From the NCBI RefSeq assembly GCF_003984645.1, contig NZ_RWKI01000007.1, positions 1 to 64,000 of the forward strand: a stretch of 64,000 nucleotides of DNA. The letters run 5' to 3'. Position numbers and translations under genes: made by a program. The notes under the pieces were generated by a model. That model was not told the DNA's origin, did not search any database, and saw only the letters and a list, made by a program, of their open reading frames with translations. Below, in pieces: positions 28,514-36,750 of the stretch. Source of the DNA: Variovorax sp. MHTC-1 (GTDB taxonomy: Bacteria > Pseudomonadota > Gammaproteobacteria > Burkholderiales > Burkholderiaceae_C). Position 1 is the first letter of the stretch. Every line of letters begins with the position of its first letter.

Positions 28514-28741
28514 ATGACCAGATTCGCACCACGGGCTGTTCTTCTCGCGGCCGTCGTCAGCAGCCTTGCCCCGCTGCACGCGTCTGCTCAACTCAGGCAG
28601 GCGCCTCCGCCCGACGTCGAGTACCTGAGCGGCGGCATCGGACAGGCGGAGGCTCAGCAGATGAAGCTTGCCGCGCGCGACTACAGTCTTTCGCTTCTGT
28701 TCGCGACACCTTCAGGCCAGTACCTTGCTGCCCGCAAATAG
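28514..28741 (+). pseudogene. Small exported protein truncated at its 3' end by a repeat remnant
   Basis: The frame has a good AAAGGAG site six bases before ATG 28514, a signal peptide (APRAVLLAAVVSSLAPLHASAQ) and a body reading YLSGGIGQAEAQQMKLAARDYSLSLLFATPSGQYLA. This resembles small exported proteins that continue with a D-V-x-V beta-strand segment after YLA. Here the frame ends within the solo inverted-repeat end (28731-28754), whose CGCAAATAG supplies the stop codon. I read it as a gene whose 3' part was lost when the element inserted or was deleted. Confidence 0.6.
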
Positions 28742-28754
28742 CGTTAACAGGCCT
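28731..28754. repeat. Solo terminal inverted-repeat end of the MITE-like element
   Basis: CCCGCAAATAGCGTTAACAG followed by GCCT matches the right end of the elements at 17084-17333 and 21629-21896, short by one C at each of two positions. No second end or internal sequence is found nearby, so this is a scar of a deletion or imperfect excision. The exported-protein frame on its left is cut off, and the DUF4142 frame on its right lacks its N-terminus. Confidence 0.75.
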
Positions 28755-28773
28755 AGTCAAGACGACTGCCGTG

Positions 28774-29106
28774 ATGTTGCCTTTGTTGGCATTCATGGCC
28801 ATGCCGGTGTCTCCGCAATCGAGCAAGGACTCCCGCGTCGCAGAAGCCGACCGCGAGATGATGGTCGATGTGGCGCAGGCCAACCTGGCAGAGATCGCGA
28901 CGGGAAAGCTGGCGCTGGACAAGTCCCAGGACCCGAAGATAGACAAGTTCGCACAGCAGATGATCGACGACCATACCAAGGCCCTGGACGATCTGAAGAA
29001 GATCGCGCAGAGCAAGGGTGTGGAGATTCCCGGAGAGCCCGATCTCGCGCACAAGGCGCCTCGTTCCCTGCAGGCACTTCCTGCGCGCAAGCTCTTGTCT
29101 TCCTGA
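28774..29106 (+). pseudogene. DUF4142-type exported protein, truncated at both ends
   Basis: A 110-residue frame whose core EADREMMVDVAQANLAEIATGKLALDKSQDPKIDKFAQQMIDDHTKALDDLKKIAQSKGV is a DUF4142 domain (helical, ferritin-like, usually periplasmic). The N-terminal hydrophobic stretch (MLPLLAFMAMPVSPQ) looks like the back half of a signal peptide; coding sense continues upstream (VKTTAV) into the solo repeat end without a start codon. The C-terminus departs from the family after PDLAHKA, where another 50-60 residues are expected, pointing to a frameshift or deletion. Probably inactive. Confidence 0.65.
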
Positions 29107-29123
29107 CAACCAGGAGATTCTTG

Positions 29124-29597
29124 ATGAACCGAATCTTTCCACACGCGCTCTGGTGGGTTGCCTCGGCCATGTTGGCGTCGGGTGCCGCCTGGGCTGCGCC
29201 CGAAGGCGCTTCGGCAACCGACTCCTCGCGATCGGCTTCGGGCACGAGCAGCGCTACCTTCGACGTCATCTTTGCGCAGCCCGAGGTGTCGGACCGAATT
29301 CGCGCCCGTGCCGCCGATGGGTGCTGGGTCATGTTCCATGACGGTGTCGACTATGTCGGGCGCCGACTGACATTGCTGGGCCCGATAGCCGTGAGCGATT
29401 TCTCGTCGTCCATGCCCGACTGGCGGCACTGGGACAGCGCCATCGTGGGTCCGCGGGCGCGCGTCGCGGCCTTTCAAGACACTGGGTTCAAGAAGCAGCT
29501 TGCAGTACTGCAGCCGGGCCAGCGCGTCGGCAATCTTGACCAGAAGGAGTTTGGTTGGCGCAAGGACATGGCTTCCGTGCGCATTACTTGCGCTTGA
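29124..29597 (+). CDS. Exported beta/gamma-crystallin-like protein
   Basis: Protein of 157 residues with AGGAG 7 bases before the ATG and a clear signal peptide (ALWWVASAMLASGAAWA). The mature part contains CWVMFHDGVDYVGRRLTLLGPIAVSDFSSSMPDWRHWDSAIVGPRARVAAFQDTGFKKQLAVL, which resembles two Greek-key motifs of the beta/gamma-crystallin fold (a Y/F-x-G start, then S-x-x-x-G-like strands). Bacterial members bind calcium or act as envelope stress proteins. The assignment is by pattern only, so moderate. Confidence 0.6.
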   Translation: MNRIFPHALWWVASAMLASGAAWAAPEGASATDSSRSASGTSSATFDVIFAQPEVSDRIRARAADGCWVMFHDGVDYVGRRLTLLGPIAVSDFSSSMPDWRHWDSAIVGPRARVAAFQDTGFKKQLAVLQPGQRVGNLDQKEFGWRKDMASVRITCA

Positions 29598-29602
29598 CTC
29601 CG

Positions 29603-30370
29603 ATGAATCTTCAGCACAAACAAGCCCTGGTCACCGGCGCCTCGCAGGGCATCGGCAAGACGATCGCGTTGCGGCTTGCGCAATCGGGCGCCGACATCGC
29701 GCTCAACGTTCTGCAGGCCGACGAGCGCTCTGAACAAGTGCGACAGCAGATCGAGGCCATGGGCCGGCGCTGCGTCGTGCTGCCTTTCGACGTGTCGAAG
29801 CTCGGGCCGATGCGCGCGGCGCTCGAGCATGCTGCCCGCGAGCTCGGCACGCTGGATATCCTGGTCAACAATGCAGGAATCCAGAAGCGCGCCGACTTCC
29901 TCGATGTCAGCGAAGCCGACTACGACAGAGTGATGGAAGTGAACCTCAAGGCAGCGTTCTTCCTCACGCAGGCCTTTGCTGCGCAGTGCAAGGCGGCTGG
30001 GCGCGGCGGCAAGGTGATCAACATCAGTTCGGTTCACGAGGACTTGCCGTTTCCGCATTTCGCTTCCTATTGCGTCAGCAAGGGCGGCACGAAGATGATG
30101 ATGCGCAACCTGGCGATCGAGCTCGCGCCGTTGGGCATCACAGTCAACAACATTGCACCGGGAGCGATCGAGACGCCCATCAATGCCCAGCTGCTGAACG
30201 ACCCGAAGCTGCACCAGGCGCTGCTCGCCAACATTCCGCTCGGGCGCCTGGGCCAGCGCGAGGACGTCGCAGGCGTGGCGGCGTTTCTGGCGTCGTCGGA
30301 GGCCGACTACATCACCGGCACCACCACCGTGGTCGACGGCGGGCTGCTCTGGAACTACGCCGAGCAATGA
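29603..30370 (+). CDS. Short-chain dehydrogenase/reductase (glucose 1-dehydrogenase-like)
   Basis: Classical SDR of 255 residues. It has the NAD(P)-binding TGASQGIG, NNAG (LVNNAGIQKR), the catalytic Ser in INISSVHED and the Tyr-Lys pair in YCVSKGG. The C-terminal TGTTTVVDGG is typical. It overlaps the trehalase gene by four bases (ATGA), so the two are translationally coupled. Coupling with trehalase suggests a sugar or polyol substrate such as glucose released from trehalose; that is inference from position. Confidence 0.88.
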   Translation: MNLQHKQALVTGASQGIGKTIALRLAQSGADIALNVLQADERSEQVRQQIEAMGRRCVVLPFDVSKLGPMRAALEHAARELGTLDILVNNAGIQKRADFLDVSEADYDRVMEVNLKAAFFLTQAFAAQCKAAGRGGKVINISSVHEDLPFPHFASYCVSKGGTKMMMRNLAIELAPLGITVNNIAPGAIETPINAQLLNDPKLHQALLANIPLGRLGQREDVAGVAAFLASSEADYITGTTTVVDGGLLWNYAEQ

Positions 30371-32049
30371 AAGCCGACGAGGGCAGGGCGGCGCCTGCCG
30401 GCGCGCAACGTTCGAAGCAGGCCTCCGAAGCACCGGCGCCCGACGTCCTGACGCCGACGGATCGCTACCAGGAGCTGTTCGCTGCAGTTCAACGCGAGGG
30501 CGTGTTCTCCGACAGCAAGACCTTCGTCGACTGTGCGCCGCTGGGCGAGCCGGCCGCCATCATGGCCGCTTATCGCTCTCTCTGCCATGAGCCAGGCTTC
30601 GACCTCCCGCAGTTCGTGCATGCTCATTTCAGGGCCATCCAGCCGGCCCCCAGCGAGTACGAGTCGATCCCGGGGCAACCCATCGGCGCGCATATCCAAA
30701 CGCTGTGGCAGGTTCTCACCCGGCATCCGAAGGCCCATCCGCCGCATGCGTCGCTGCTGCGGCTGCCGCATCCCTACGTGGTGCCGGGAGGCCGGTTCGG
30801 CGAGCTCTACTACTGGGACTCGTACTTCACGATGCTAGGCCTGGCCTGTGCCGGCCACACCCGGCTGCTGCAGGACATGGTGGAAAACTTCGCCTATTTG
30901 ATCGATACCTACGGGCTTGTGCCGAATGGCACGCGCACGTATTACCTGAGCCGTTCGCAACCGCCCGTGTTCTCGCTCATGGTCGACCTCGCCGAACGGC
31001 ATGGCGCCATCGACGCGCTGGACTTTCTGCCGCAGCTTCGACAGGAGCACGCCTACTGGCTGACCGGCAGCGAGGGCTTGGCCGCCGGTGCGGCCTGCCG
31101 GCGTGTGGTGCGCTTGGGTTCCGGCGTGCTGCTCAACCGCTACTGGGACGACCGCGACGCACCGCGCGAGGAGTCGTGGCTGGAAGACGTGACGACCGTC
31201 GAGGGCTGCAACCGCGAGCCGGCCGAGGTGTACCGCGATCTGCGCGCGGCGTGCGAATCCGGCTGGGATTTCAGCACCCGCTGGCTTCGCGAGGCGCCGC
31301 CGCGCAAGGCCCCGCATGGGCCGGTTCATGTTCGCGCCGCCACTGCCCCTTCGCTGGCGAGCATCTGCACAACCGACATCGTGCCGGTGGACCTCAATGC
31401 CTTCCTCTACGCGCTGGAAAGCCGGATCGCCGCATTGGCGAAGCGGGGCGGCGATGCACGCGCCGCGCGCGAGTTCGGGCAGCGGGCCGACGCGCGCAAG
31501 GCGGCGATCATCGAACTGTGCTGGGATGCCGGGCAAGGCGCGTTCTTCGACTACGACTGGCGGGCCGGGGCGCGGCGAAGCTGCCTGACCGCCGCCTGCG
31601 TGGTGCCGCTGTTCGTCGGCATGGCCGACCCGCCGCATGCGCAGGCGCTGGCCGCCACCGTGGCGGCGCGGCTGCTGGCGCCCGGGGGCATGTCGACTAC
31701 CGAATGCGCGAGCGATCAGCAATGGGACCGGCCCAACGGCTGGGCTCCGCTTCAGTGGATGGGCAGCCGGGGGTTTGCCGACTACGGCTGCCACTGGATT
31801 TCAAACACCATCGCCAGACGCTGGCTTGCGACCGTGGCGGCGGTCTACGAACGCGAAGGAAAGCTGGTCGAGAAGTACGCGCTGCGGCACGTCGAGCACG
31901 AGGACTCCGCGGGCGGCGGTGGCGGCGAGTACCCGCTGCAGGACGGCTTCGGCTGGACCAACGGCGTCACCTGCGCCTTGCTGGCGGCGCAGCCTCAGCA
32001 CACCGCCAACGCATCCGTTGCGCACGATTCCGTCCACCGGCACCGCTGA
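30367..32049 (+). CDS. treF: Trehalase, glycoside hydrolase family 37 (TreF-like)
   Basis: Protein of 560 residues. Both trehalase signatures are visible: PGGRFGELYYWDSYF near residue 140 and QWDRPNGWAPLQ near residue 455. The conserved RYWDDRDAPREES segment and the C-terminal DGFGWTNGV are also present. GH37 trehalases invert alpha,alpha-trehalose to two glucose. There is no signal peptide, so the enzyme is probably cytoplasmic (TreF rather than TreA). The N-terminal 25 residues are alanine-rich and unconserved. The gene is fused by overlap to the SDR gene upstream, so trehalose breakdown and sugar oxidation may be linked. Confidence 0.93.
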   Translation: MKADEGRAAPAGAQRSKQASEAPAPDVLTPTDRYQELFAAVQREGVFSDSKTFVDCAPLGEPAAIMAAYRSLCHEPGFDLPQFVHAHFRAIQPAPSEYESIPGQPIGAHIQTLWQVLTRHPKAHPPHASLLRLPHPYVVPGGRFGELYYWDSYFTMLGLACAGHTRLLQDMVENFAYLIDTYGLVPNGTRTYYLSRSQPPVFSLMVDLAERHGAIDALDFLPQLRQEHAYWLTGSEGLAAGAACRRVVRLGSGVLLNRYWDDRDAPREESWLEDVTTVEGCNREPAEVYRDLRAACESGWDFSTRWLREAPPRKAPHGPVHVRAATAPSLASICTTDIVPVDLNAFLYALESRIAALAKRGGDARAAREFGQRADARKAAIIELCWDAGQGAFFDYDWRAGARRSCLTAACVVPLFVGMADPPHAQALAATVAARLLAPGGMSTTECASDQQWDRPNGWAPLQWMGSRGFADYGCHWISNTIARRWLATVAAVYEREGKLVEKYALRHVEHEDSAGGGGGEYPLQDGFGWTNGVTCALLAAQPQHTANASVAHDSVHRHR

Positions 32050-32433
32050 GATGTCTCCGGCTCGAAGATGCCGGCCGTCCCCGCGCCGCTCCTCGGTGCA
32101 CTCAATTCGCGAACGAGTCGATGAACTTCGCAGCACGGAAACGAATCAATCTTCGAGCAACGTTCTCATTCGTGTCGTCGCCCAGCTCTGCGGAGCAGGC
32201 ATCGTCAGCCGCATAGAGCCGCCCGGCGCCGGGCGCGCTCGGCTTACGCCCATACCTTGACTTCGCGCGAGGGCATAGGGCGTCCGGCGAATGGGTTCTC
32301 TCGCCAGCATGGCCGATGGCGAGCGTTTTCCCCAATACGGCCGACAAGGAAGCACCGTGCGTCAACACAACCGAGTGTCGCCGGACTGCAGAATGCGGCG
32401 CAACCTCGTTCCCGGTGCTTGAGGAACTGACCC
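32050..32433. other. 384-base intergenic region without a recognisable gene
   Basis: This lies between the trehalase and the protease genes. Frames crossing it on both strands start inside neighbouring genes, lack ribosome-binding sites and show no family pattern. A short GC-rich inverted repeat (GCCCGGCGCCGGGC near 32221) is present. No promoter, repeat or RNA gene could be recognised. Confidence 0.5.
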
Positions 32434-33948
32434 ATGCTTCGCCCCGCAGCCCATCTTTTCGTCTCGGGACTGGTGCTCCTTCTCGGCGCGTGTGCGGCCA
32501 GCCCAGGGCAAACGCCTGCGGCAGGAGTCGGCACCGAGGCCCGCGCACTGCACGCGCCTGCCTTCTCGTCGCTCGTGGCCAGCCGCCGGGCATCGGTAGT
32601 CGACATCACAACCCTGCGTGTCGGTCGCGACGAACACCATCCGGACATTGAACTGGAGTTCGCACCCGAGAACGACTTCGCCGATCGCTTGGCCTGGCCG
32701 CTTCCCGCCAGTGTGCGGCTCAGCCAGATCCGAGATCTCGCCTCGGGCGTGATTCTCGCGAGCGACGGGCTGATCCTCACCAGCGCGCACGTGGTCGCGA
32801 GCATCGATGAAGCCCAAGTCCGGCTGGACGACGGCCGCCGATTCAAGGCACGCGTGGTCGGCGTCGACAGGCGCACCGACGTGGCCTTGTTGAAGATCGA
32901 GGCGAAGGATCTGCCGGTCGCTGTCATCGGCGATTCTTCTCGACTCGCTCCAGGCGACTGGGTCGCCGCGATCAGCGCGCCCTTCGGCTTTCACGGAAGC
33001 GTCACAACGGGCGTGGTCAGTGCAACGGATCGATTCATCGGCGGTGCCGGGGAGATTCCCTTCATCCAGACCGACGTCGCCATCAATCCCGGCAGTTCGG
33101 GCAGTCCCCTGTTCAATAGCCGCGGCGAAGTCGTTGCAATCAATTCCCTGATCTACAGCGGAAGCGGCGGCTACATGGGTCTTTCCTTCTCCATCCCGAT
33201 CAATCTCGCGATGAAGATCGCCGCTCAGCTGCGCACGCACGGCACGGTTCCACGCGCTCATCTTGGTGCCGAAGTCCAGGAAATGACGGCGGCCCTGGCC
33301 CGATCGTTCGGAATACCTCAGGCAACCGGTGCTCTTGTGGTTCGAGTGGATGCTGACAGTCCCGCCCAGGCTGCCGGCTTGGCTCGAGGCGACGTCATCG
33401 CCAAGTTCGATGGCGTTCGCATTTCGCACTTCACCGATGTGCTGCGGCACATCGCCGACTGCAGGCCTGGGACCCGCAGTCGGATGGATGTGTGGCGGCG
33501 CGGCAAGATGCTCACCGTGTGGGTGACGCTCTCGGAACCGCCGGCTTCCAAGATCGCTTCGTTGACCGATGACGCGGCTGAATGGAACGATGGGCTCGGC
33601 CTGAGCCTGGGCGAGCTGTCGCACGCACGGCGCCTGCGCTTGCGCATCGATGGCGGTCTGCTCGTTCGCGAAGCCGCCGGGTTGGCGCGCAGCGAGGGCG
33701 TTCGCGCCGGCGATCTCATCATCGCCGTGAACGACATGCGGCTCGAGAACGTCGACGATTTTCGGCGCAGCCTGTCGCGCATACCGGCAGGCCGAACGGT
33801 CGCATTGCTGGTCATGCGAGACCGACGGATGGCCTACGTGCCGGTTCGGATCCCCATGCAGGGAGTCGGTTCACGGAGCCGGCTGTATTCCGCCGGCCCG
33901 GACGCGTTGCTTCAGCGCATTGGGGTTGCGGGCGAGGAGCAACAGTGA
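32434..33948 (+). CDS. S1C (DegP/HtrA-like) serine protease, lipoprotein, two PDZ domains
   Basis: Protein of 504 residues. The N-terminus (HLFVSGLVLLLGACAAS) has a lipobox LGAC, so it is probably a lipoprotein. The trypsin-like domain shows His in LTSAHVV, Asp in RRTDVALLKI and Ser in INPGSSGSPLFN, where most HtrA proteins have GNSGGPL; the catalytic Ser is kept. Two PDZ domains follow (LGAEVQEMTAALARSFGIP... and a second around GLGLSLGELSHARRL...VRAGDLIIAVNDMRL). It should act in the periplasm on misfolded proteins. The stop overlaps the GTG start of the ligase-like gene. Confidence 0.88.
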   Translation: MLRPAAHLFVSGLVLLLGACAASPGQTPAAGVGTEARALHAPAFSSLVASRRASVVDITTLRVGRDEHHPDIELEFAPENDFADRLAWPLPASVRLSQIRDLASGVILASDGLILTSAHVVASIDEAQVRLDDGRRFKARVVGVDRRTDVALLKIEAKDLPVAVIGDSSRLAPGDWVAAISAPFGFHGSVTTGVVSATDRFIGGAGEIPFIQTDVAINPGSSGSPLFNSRGEVVAINSLIYSGSGGYMGLSFSIPINLAMKIAAQLRTHGTVPRAHLGAEVQEMTAALARSFGIPQATGALVVRVDADSPAQAAGLARGDVIAKFDGVRISHFTDVLRHIADCRPGTRSRMDVWRRGKMLTVWVTLSEPPASKIASLTDDAAEWNDGLGLSLGELSHARRLRLRIDGGLLVREAAGLARSEGVRAGDLIIAVNDMRLENVDDFRRSLSRIPAGRTVALLVMRDRRMAYVPVRIPMQGVGSRSRLYSAGPDALLQRIGVAGEEQQ

Positions 33949-34565
33949 TCCGCCTCGCAGACTTCAAGCCCATGCTGCTGTCAGCGCGGCAGCTCGACCT
34001 CGAGGAACCCGGCTGGATCTATGAGCTGGAATACGACGGCGTACGCGTCACAGCAGAATTCGGAGCGCGTGCCGTGCAGTTGCGAACGCGCAATGGCGCC
34101 GACGCGACCAAGTGGTTTCCAGAGATCACCGACAGCTTGGCCGAAGTGTCGGGCGGGCCGTTTGTCGTCGATGGAGAGGTCTGCGTGCTGGACGATCTCG
34201 GCCGCAGCGACGTCGAGGCACTTCAGAAGCGCGCCCACCATCGGCGCTGGTACGAGAGGGCGAAGCCGGTTGTCTACTGTGTCTTCGACCTCCTCGTCGA
34301 CCGAGGCGCAGATATCACGACCCAGCCATTGTTGCTCCGCAAGGCCGCTCTGAGTCGCTTGTTTACCGAGCCGTCTCGGGGCATCGTCGTGGTGGAGTAC
34401 TTTGAGGAGGGCGCGAAGCGGTTGCTGAAGGGGACCGTCAAGCTGCTCGGGATGAAGGGCCTCATCGCGAAACGCCGCTCCAGCATCTATCTGCCGGGTG
34501 TGCGGTCGAGCGAGTGGATCAAGGTGAAGTTGCCGCCAGGGAAGTCCGAGCAGCAGCAGGGCTGA
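33945..34565 (+). CDS. ATP-dependent DNA-ligase-like adenylation domain lacking the catalytic lysine
   Basis: Protein of 206 residues corresponding to the nucleotidyltransferase domain of LigD-type ATP ligases. Motif I, normally K-x-D-G, reads YELEYDGVR with Glu29 in place of Lys. The rest of the scaffold is recognisable: RNGADATKWFPEI, VVDGEVCVLDDLGRSDVEALQ (motif III region), FDLL, and GLIAKRRSSIYLPGVRSSEWIKVK (motifs IV-V), although motif IV's usual Glu is Lys. There is no OB-fold domain, no polymerase and no nuclease domain. It should not form the enzyme-AMP intermediate, so it may be a DNA- or nucleotide-binding remnant or a repurposed protein. The GTG start overlaps the protease stop (GTGA). 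Confidence 0.75.
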   Translation: MIRLADFKPMLLSARQLDLEEPGWIYELEYDGVRVTAEFGARAVQLRTRNGADATKWFPEITDSLAEVSGGPFVVDGEVCVLDDLGRSDVEALQKRAHHRRWYERAKPVVYCVFDLLVDRGADITTQPLLLRKAALSRLFTEPSRGIVVVEYFEEGAKRLLKGTVKLLGMKGLIAKRRSSIYLPGVRSSEWIKVKLPPGKSEQQQG

Positions 34566-34702
34566 CCGGTTTTCTTGTCGAGCCTCGCCCAAGAGCCTGG
34601 CGCCGCTGCCGCAGCGTGTGACACATTGTTCCAGTCCTGGGACATCAGCGGCACGCACCACGAGCCAAGGCCCGGCTCGGCCCTGTGGGCGCGGCGGCGG
34701 AA

Positions 34703-34717
34703 CGGCACTTGCTTTGA
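34703..34717 (+). promoter_or_regulatory. Weak sigma54-like promoter before the first H4MPT gene
   Basis: CGGCACTTGCTTTGA matches the strong sigma54 site before fhcB (TGGCACGTGCTTTGC) at 12 of 15 positions, but the -12 pair is GA rather than GC. It lies only 10 bases before the annotated ATG at 34727. If used, transcription would begin at about 34729, inside the annotated gene, so either the site is fortuitous or translation starts further in. Confidence 0.4.
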
Positions 34718-34726
34718 CAAGCGTCC

Positions 34727-35782
34727 ATGACCTCACTCGACCCCGCCCTTGCTTCCAGGCCCCACCTGAGCGTGCGCACGGTGTGCGTGGACGCGCCCGG
34801 GCGGCTGCACCTGGGCTTTCTCGATCCCGCCGGCTCGCTGGGGCGCGCGTTCGGCAGCCTCGGGCTGGTGATCGATGGCTTCACGACCGAGGTCGAGCTG
34901 GCGGCGGCGTCCTCGGACCGCATGACGGGGGATACGCCGGCCGCGCAAGCAGAGCTCGATCGCGCCGGCGCCTTCCTGCAGCTGCTGCGCGAGCGCAGCG
35001 GCCGCCATGCGCCGCTGTCCCTGCGGCTGCGGCAAGTGCTGCCGCCGCACGCAGGCTTCGGCTCCGGCACCCAGCTCGCGTGTGCCATCGGCCGGGCCTT
35101 CGCCACCTGGCACGGCCTCGATCTGAGCACCGCCACGCTGGCGCAGTGGCTCGGCCGCGGTCTGCGCTCGGGCGTCGGGATCGCGGGCTTCGACGCCGGG
35201 GGCTTGCTGGTCGATGGCGGCCCCGGCACGGACGGCCTGCCCGCACCGCTGCTGTCGCGCGTGGCTTTCCCCGCGGCATGGCGCATCGTCGTGGCCCAGG
35301 ACCCTTCGCATCGGGGCCTGTCGGGCAGCGCCGAGAAGAAGGCCCTCGCCGCCTTGCCGCCCTTGCCGCAGGCCAGTGCTGCCGACATCTGCCACCAGGT
35401 CCTGATGCGCATCCTGCCGGGAGCGGCGAGTGCCGCATTCGCGCCGTTCGCGGCGGGCGTCCACCGAATGCAGCAACTGCTCGGCGAGCACTTCGCGCCG
35501 GCGCAGGGCGGTGCCTTCACGAGTCCGGCGGTCGGCCGGCTGATGCAGTGGATCGCCGAGGCGAACCGCGACGCGAAGGCCGGGCCGTCGGCCGCGATCG
35601 GTCAAAGCTCGTGGGGACCGACCGGCTTCGCCATCGTGCCGTCGCAAGCGCGCGCCGAAGCGCTGGTCGAAGCCGCGCGGGCAGCCGGTCAGGTCGACGC
35701 CCATCTGATGCTGCGCATCGTGTCCGGCCGCAACCACGCGGCGACGGTGTGCAAAGTCAGCTCGGACCCGCGCATCGATTGA
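34727..35782 (+). CDS. Beta-ribofuranosylaminobenzene 5'-phosphate (beta-RFAP) synthase
   Basis: Protein of 351 residues in the GHMP-kinase-like fold. It condenses 4-aminobenzoate (or 4-hydroxybenzoate) with PRPP and releases CO2, the first committed step of tetrahydromethanopterin (H4MPT) synthesis. Landmarks are APGRLHLGFLDPAG at the N-terminus, the glycine-rich LPPHAGFGSGTQLACAIGRA, and RSGVGIAGFDAGGLLVDGG. It is the first gene of a seven-gene same-strand run that ends with fae. An in-frame GTG at 34772 (just before RTVCVDAPGRLH) is a possible start if the sigma54-like site at 34703 is real. A 4-aminobenzoate source is provided by pabBC at 57416-59314. Confidence 0.92.
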   Translation: MTSLDPALASRPHLSVRTVCVDAPGRLHLGFLDPAGSLGRAFGSLGLVIDGFTTEVELAAASSDRMTGDTPAAQAELDRAGAFLQLLRERSGRHAPLSLRLRQVLPPHAGFGSGTQLACAIGRAFATWHGLDLSTATLAQWLGRGLRSGVGIAGFDAGGLLVDGGPGTDGLPAPLLSRVAFPAAWRIVVAQDPSHRGLSGSAEKKALAALPPLPQASAADICHQVLMRILPGAASAAFAPFAAGVHRMQQLLGEHFAPAQGGAFTSPAVGRLMQWIAEANRDAKAGPSAAIGQSSWGPTGFAIVPSQARAEALVEAARAAGQVDAHLMLRIVSGRNHAATVCKVSSDPRID

Positions 35783-35818
35783 ACACGCCGCAGACAACCC
35801 TCCACACCGAAAGCTCCC

Positions 35819-36736
35819 ATGGAACGTCCCCGCATCCTCCACATGTTCACGCCCGGCCGCCAGATGAGTCCGTTCGACATCAACATGGCGGCGGATGCGG
35901 GCTACCAGATCATCGCGCCTTGCTGCGAAGTGGACCTCGACCGCATCACCGCGCTGACGCAGGACACCATCTTCTCGCGCGGACCGAAGGGCGTCGCGCG
36001 CACCGGCATCTTCATCGGCGGACGCGATGCGCAGCTGGCCGCCGACATGCTCGAGCGCGCGCGTACCTCGATGGTCAAGCCCTTCGTTGTCTCCCTGATG
36101 GCCGACCCGAGCGGTGCCTACACCACGGCCGCGGCCATGGTCGCCTGCGTCGAGGCCGCCTTGAAGCGCTACCTGCCCCAAGGCCTTGAAGGCCAGCGCG
36201 TCGTCATCCTTGGCGGCACGGGCCCGGTCGGCCGCGTGGCCGGAGTGATCGCTGCGCAGGCCGGCGCCCAGGTCTTTCTGTCCAGCCGCAACGGCATCGA
36301 CGCGGCCGAGGAAGCCGCTCAGGAAACCGGGCGCCGCTTCGGCGTCACCCTGCACGGCCTGTCCGGCGGCGACCCGGCTGCCGTGCGCAGCTCGATCGCC
36401 GAGGCCGATGTGCTGCTCGCCTGCGCGGCGGCCGGCGTCCAGGTGGTGTCGAGCGAGGCGCTCGGCGCCGCCACCCGGCTCAAGGTGGCGGCCGACGTGA
36501 ATGCCGTGCCGCCCGAAGGCATCGCCGGCGTCGGCGTGATGGACGACGCCAAGCCATTGGCCGGCACGCAGGCCGTCGGCATCGGCGCGCTGGCGGTGGG
36601 CAACGTCAAGTACCAGACGCAGCATCGCCTGCTGGTGCAGATGTGCGAGGCCGAGAAGGCGCAGGTGCTGAGCTTCCCCGAGGCCTTCGCGGTCGCCCGA
36701 GCCTTCCTGGCCGAGCAGGCCGGCAAGGCGGCGTGA
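35819..36736 (+). CDS. mtdB: NAD(P)-dependent methylene-tetrahydromethanopterin dehydrogenase
   Basis: Protein of 305 residues that oxidises methylene-H4MPT to methenyl-H4MPT in cytoplasmic formaldehyde oxidation. It starts ILHMFTPGRQMSPFDINMAADAG, typical of MtdB/MtdA. It carries a Rossmann motif VVILGGTGPVGRVAGV near residue 130, and the conserved VAADVNAVPPEGIAGVGVMDDA. The H4MPT context and N-terminus favour MtdB over the folate-linked MtdA. It lies between beta-RFAP synthase and an ATP-grasp gene and shares its stop region with a GTG start (36733) of the next frame. Confidence 0.92.
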   Translation: MERPRILHMFTPGRQMSPFDINMAADAGYQIIAPCCEVDLDRITALTQDTIFSRGPKGVARTGIFIGGRDAQLAADMLERARTSMVKPFVVSLMADPSGAYTTAAAMVACVEAALKRYLPQGLEGQRVVILGGTGPVGRVAGVIAAQAGAQVFLSSRNGIDAAEEAAQETGRRFGVTLHGLSGGDPAAVRSSIAEADVLLACAAAGVQVVSSEALGAATRLKVAADVNAVPPEGIAGVGVMDDAKPLAGTQAVGIGALAVGNVKYQTQHRLLVQMCEAEKAQVLSFPEAFAVARAFLAEQAGKAA

Positions 36737-36750
36737 GGCGCGCTCGCGCG

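Noticed and set aside
32102..32593. Minus-strand 163-residue frame over the gap before the protease
   Set aside because: It runs into the protease gene antisense, has no translation signal and shows no family.
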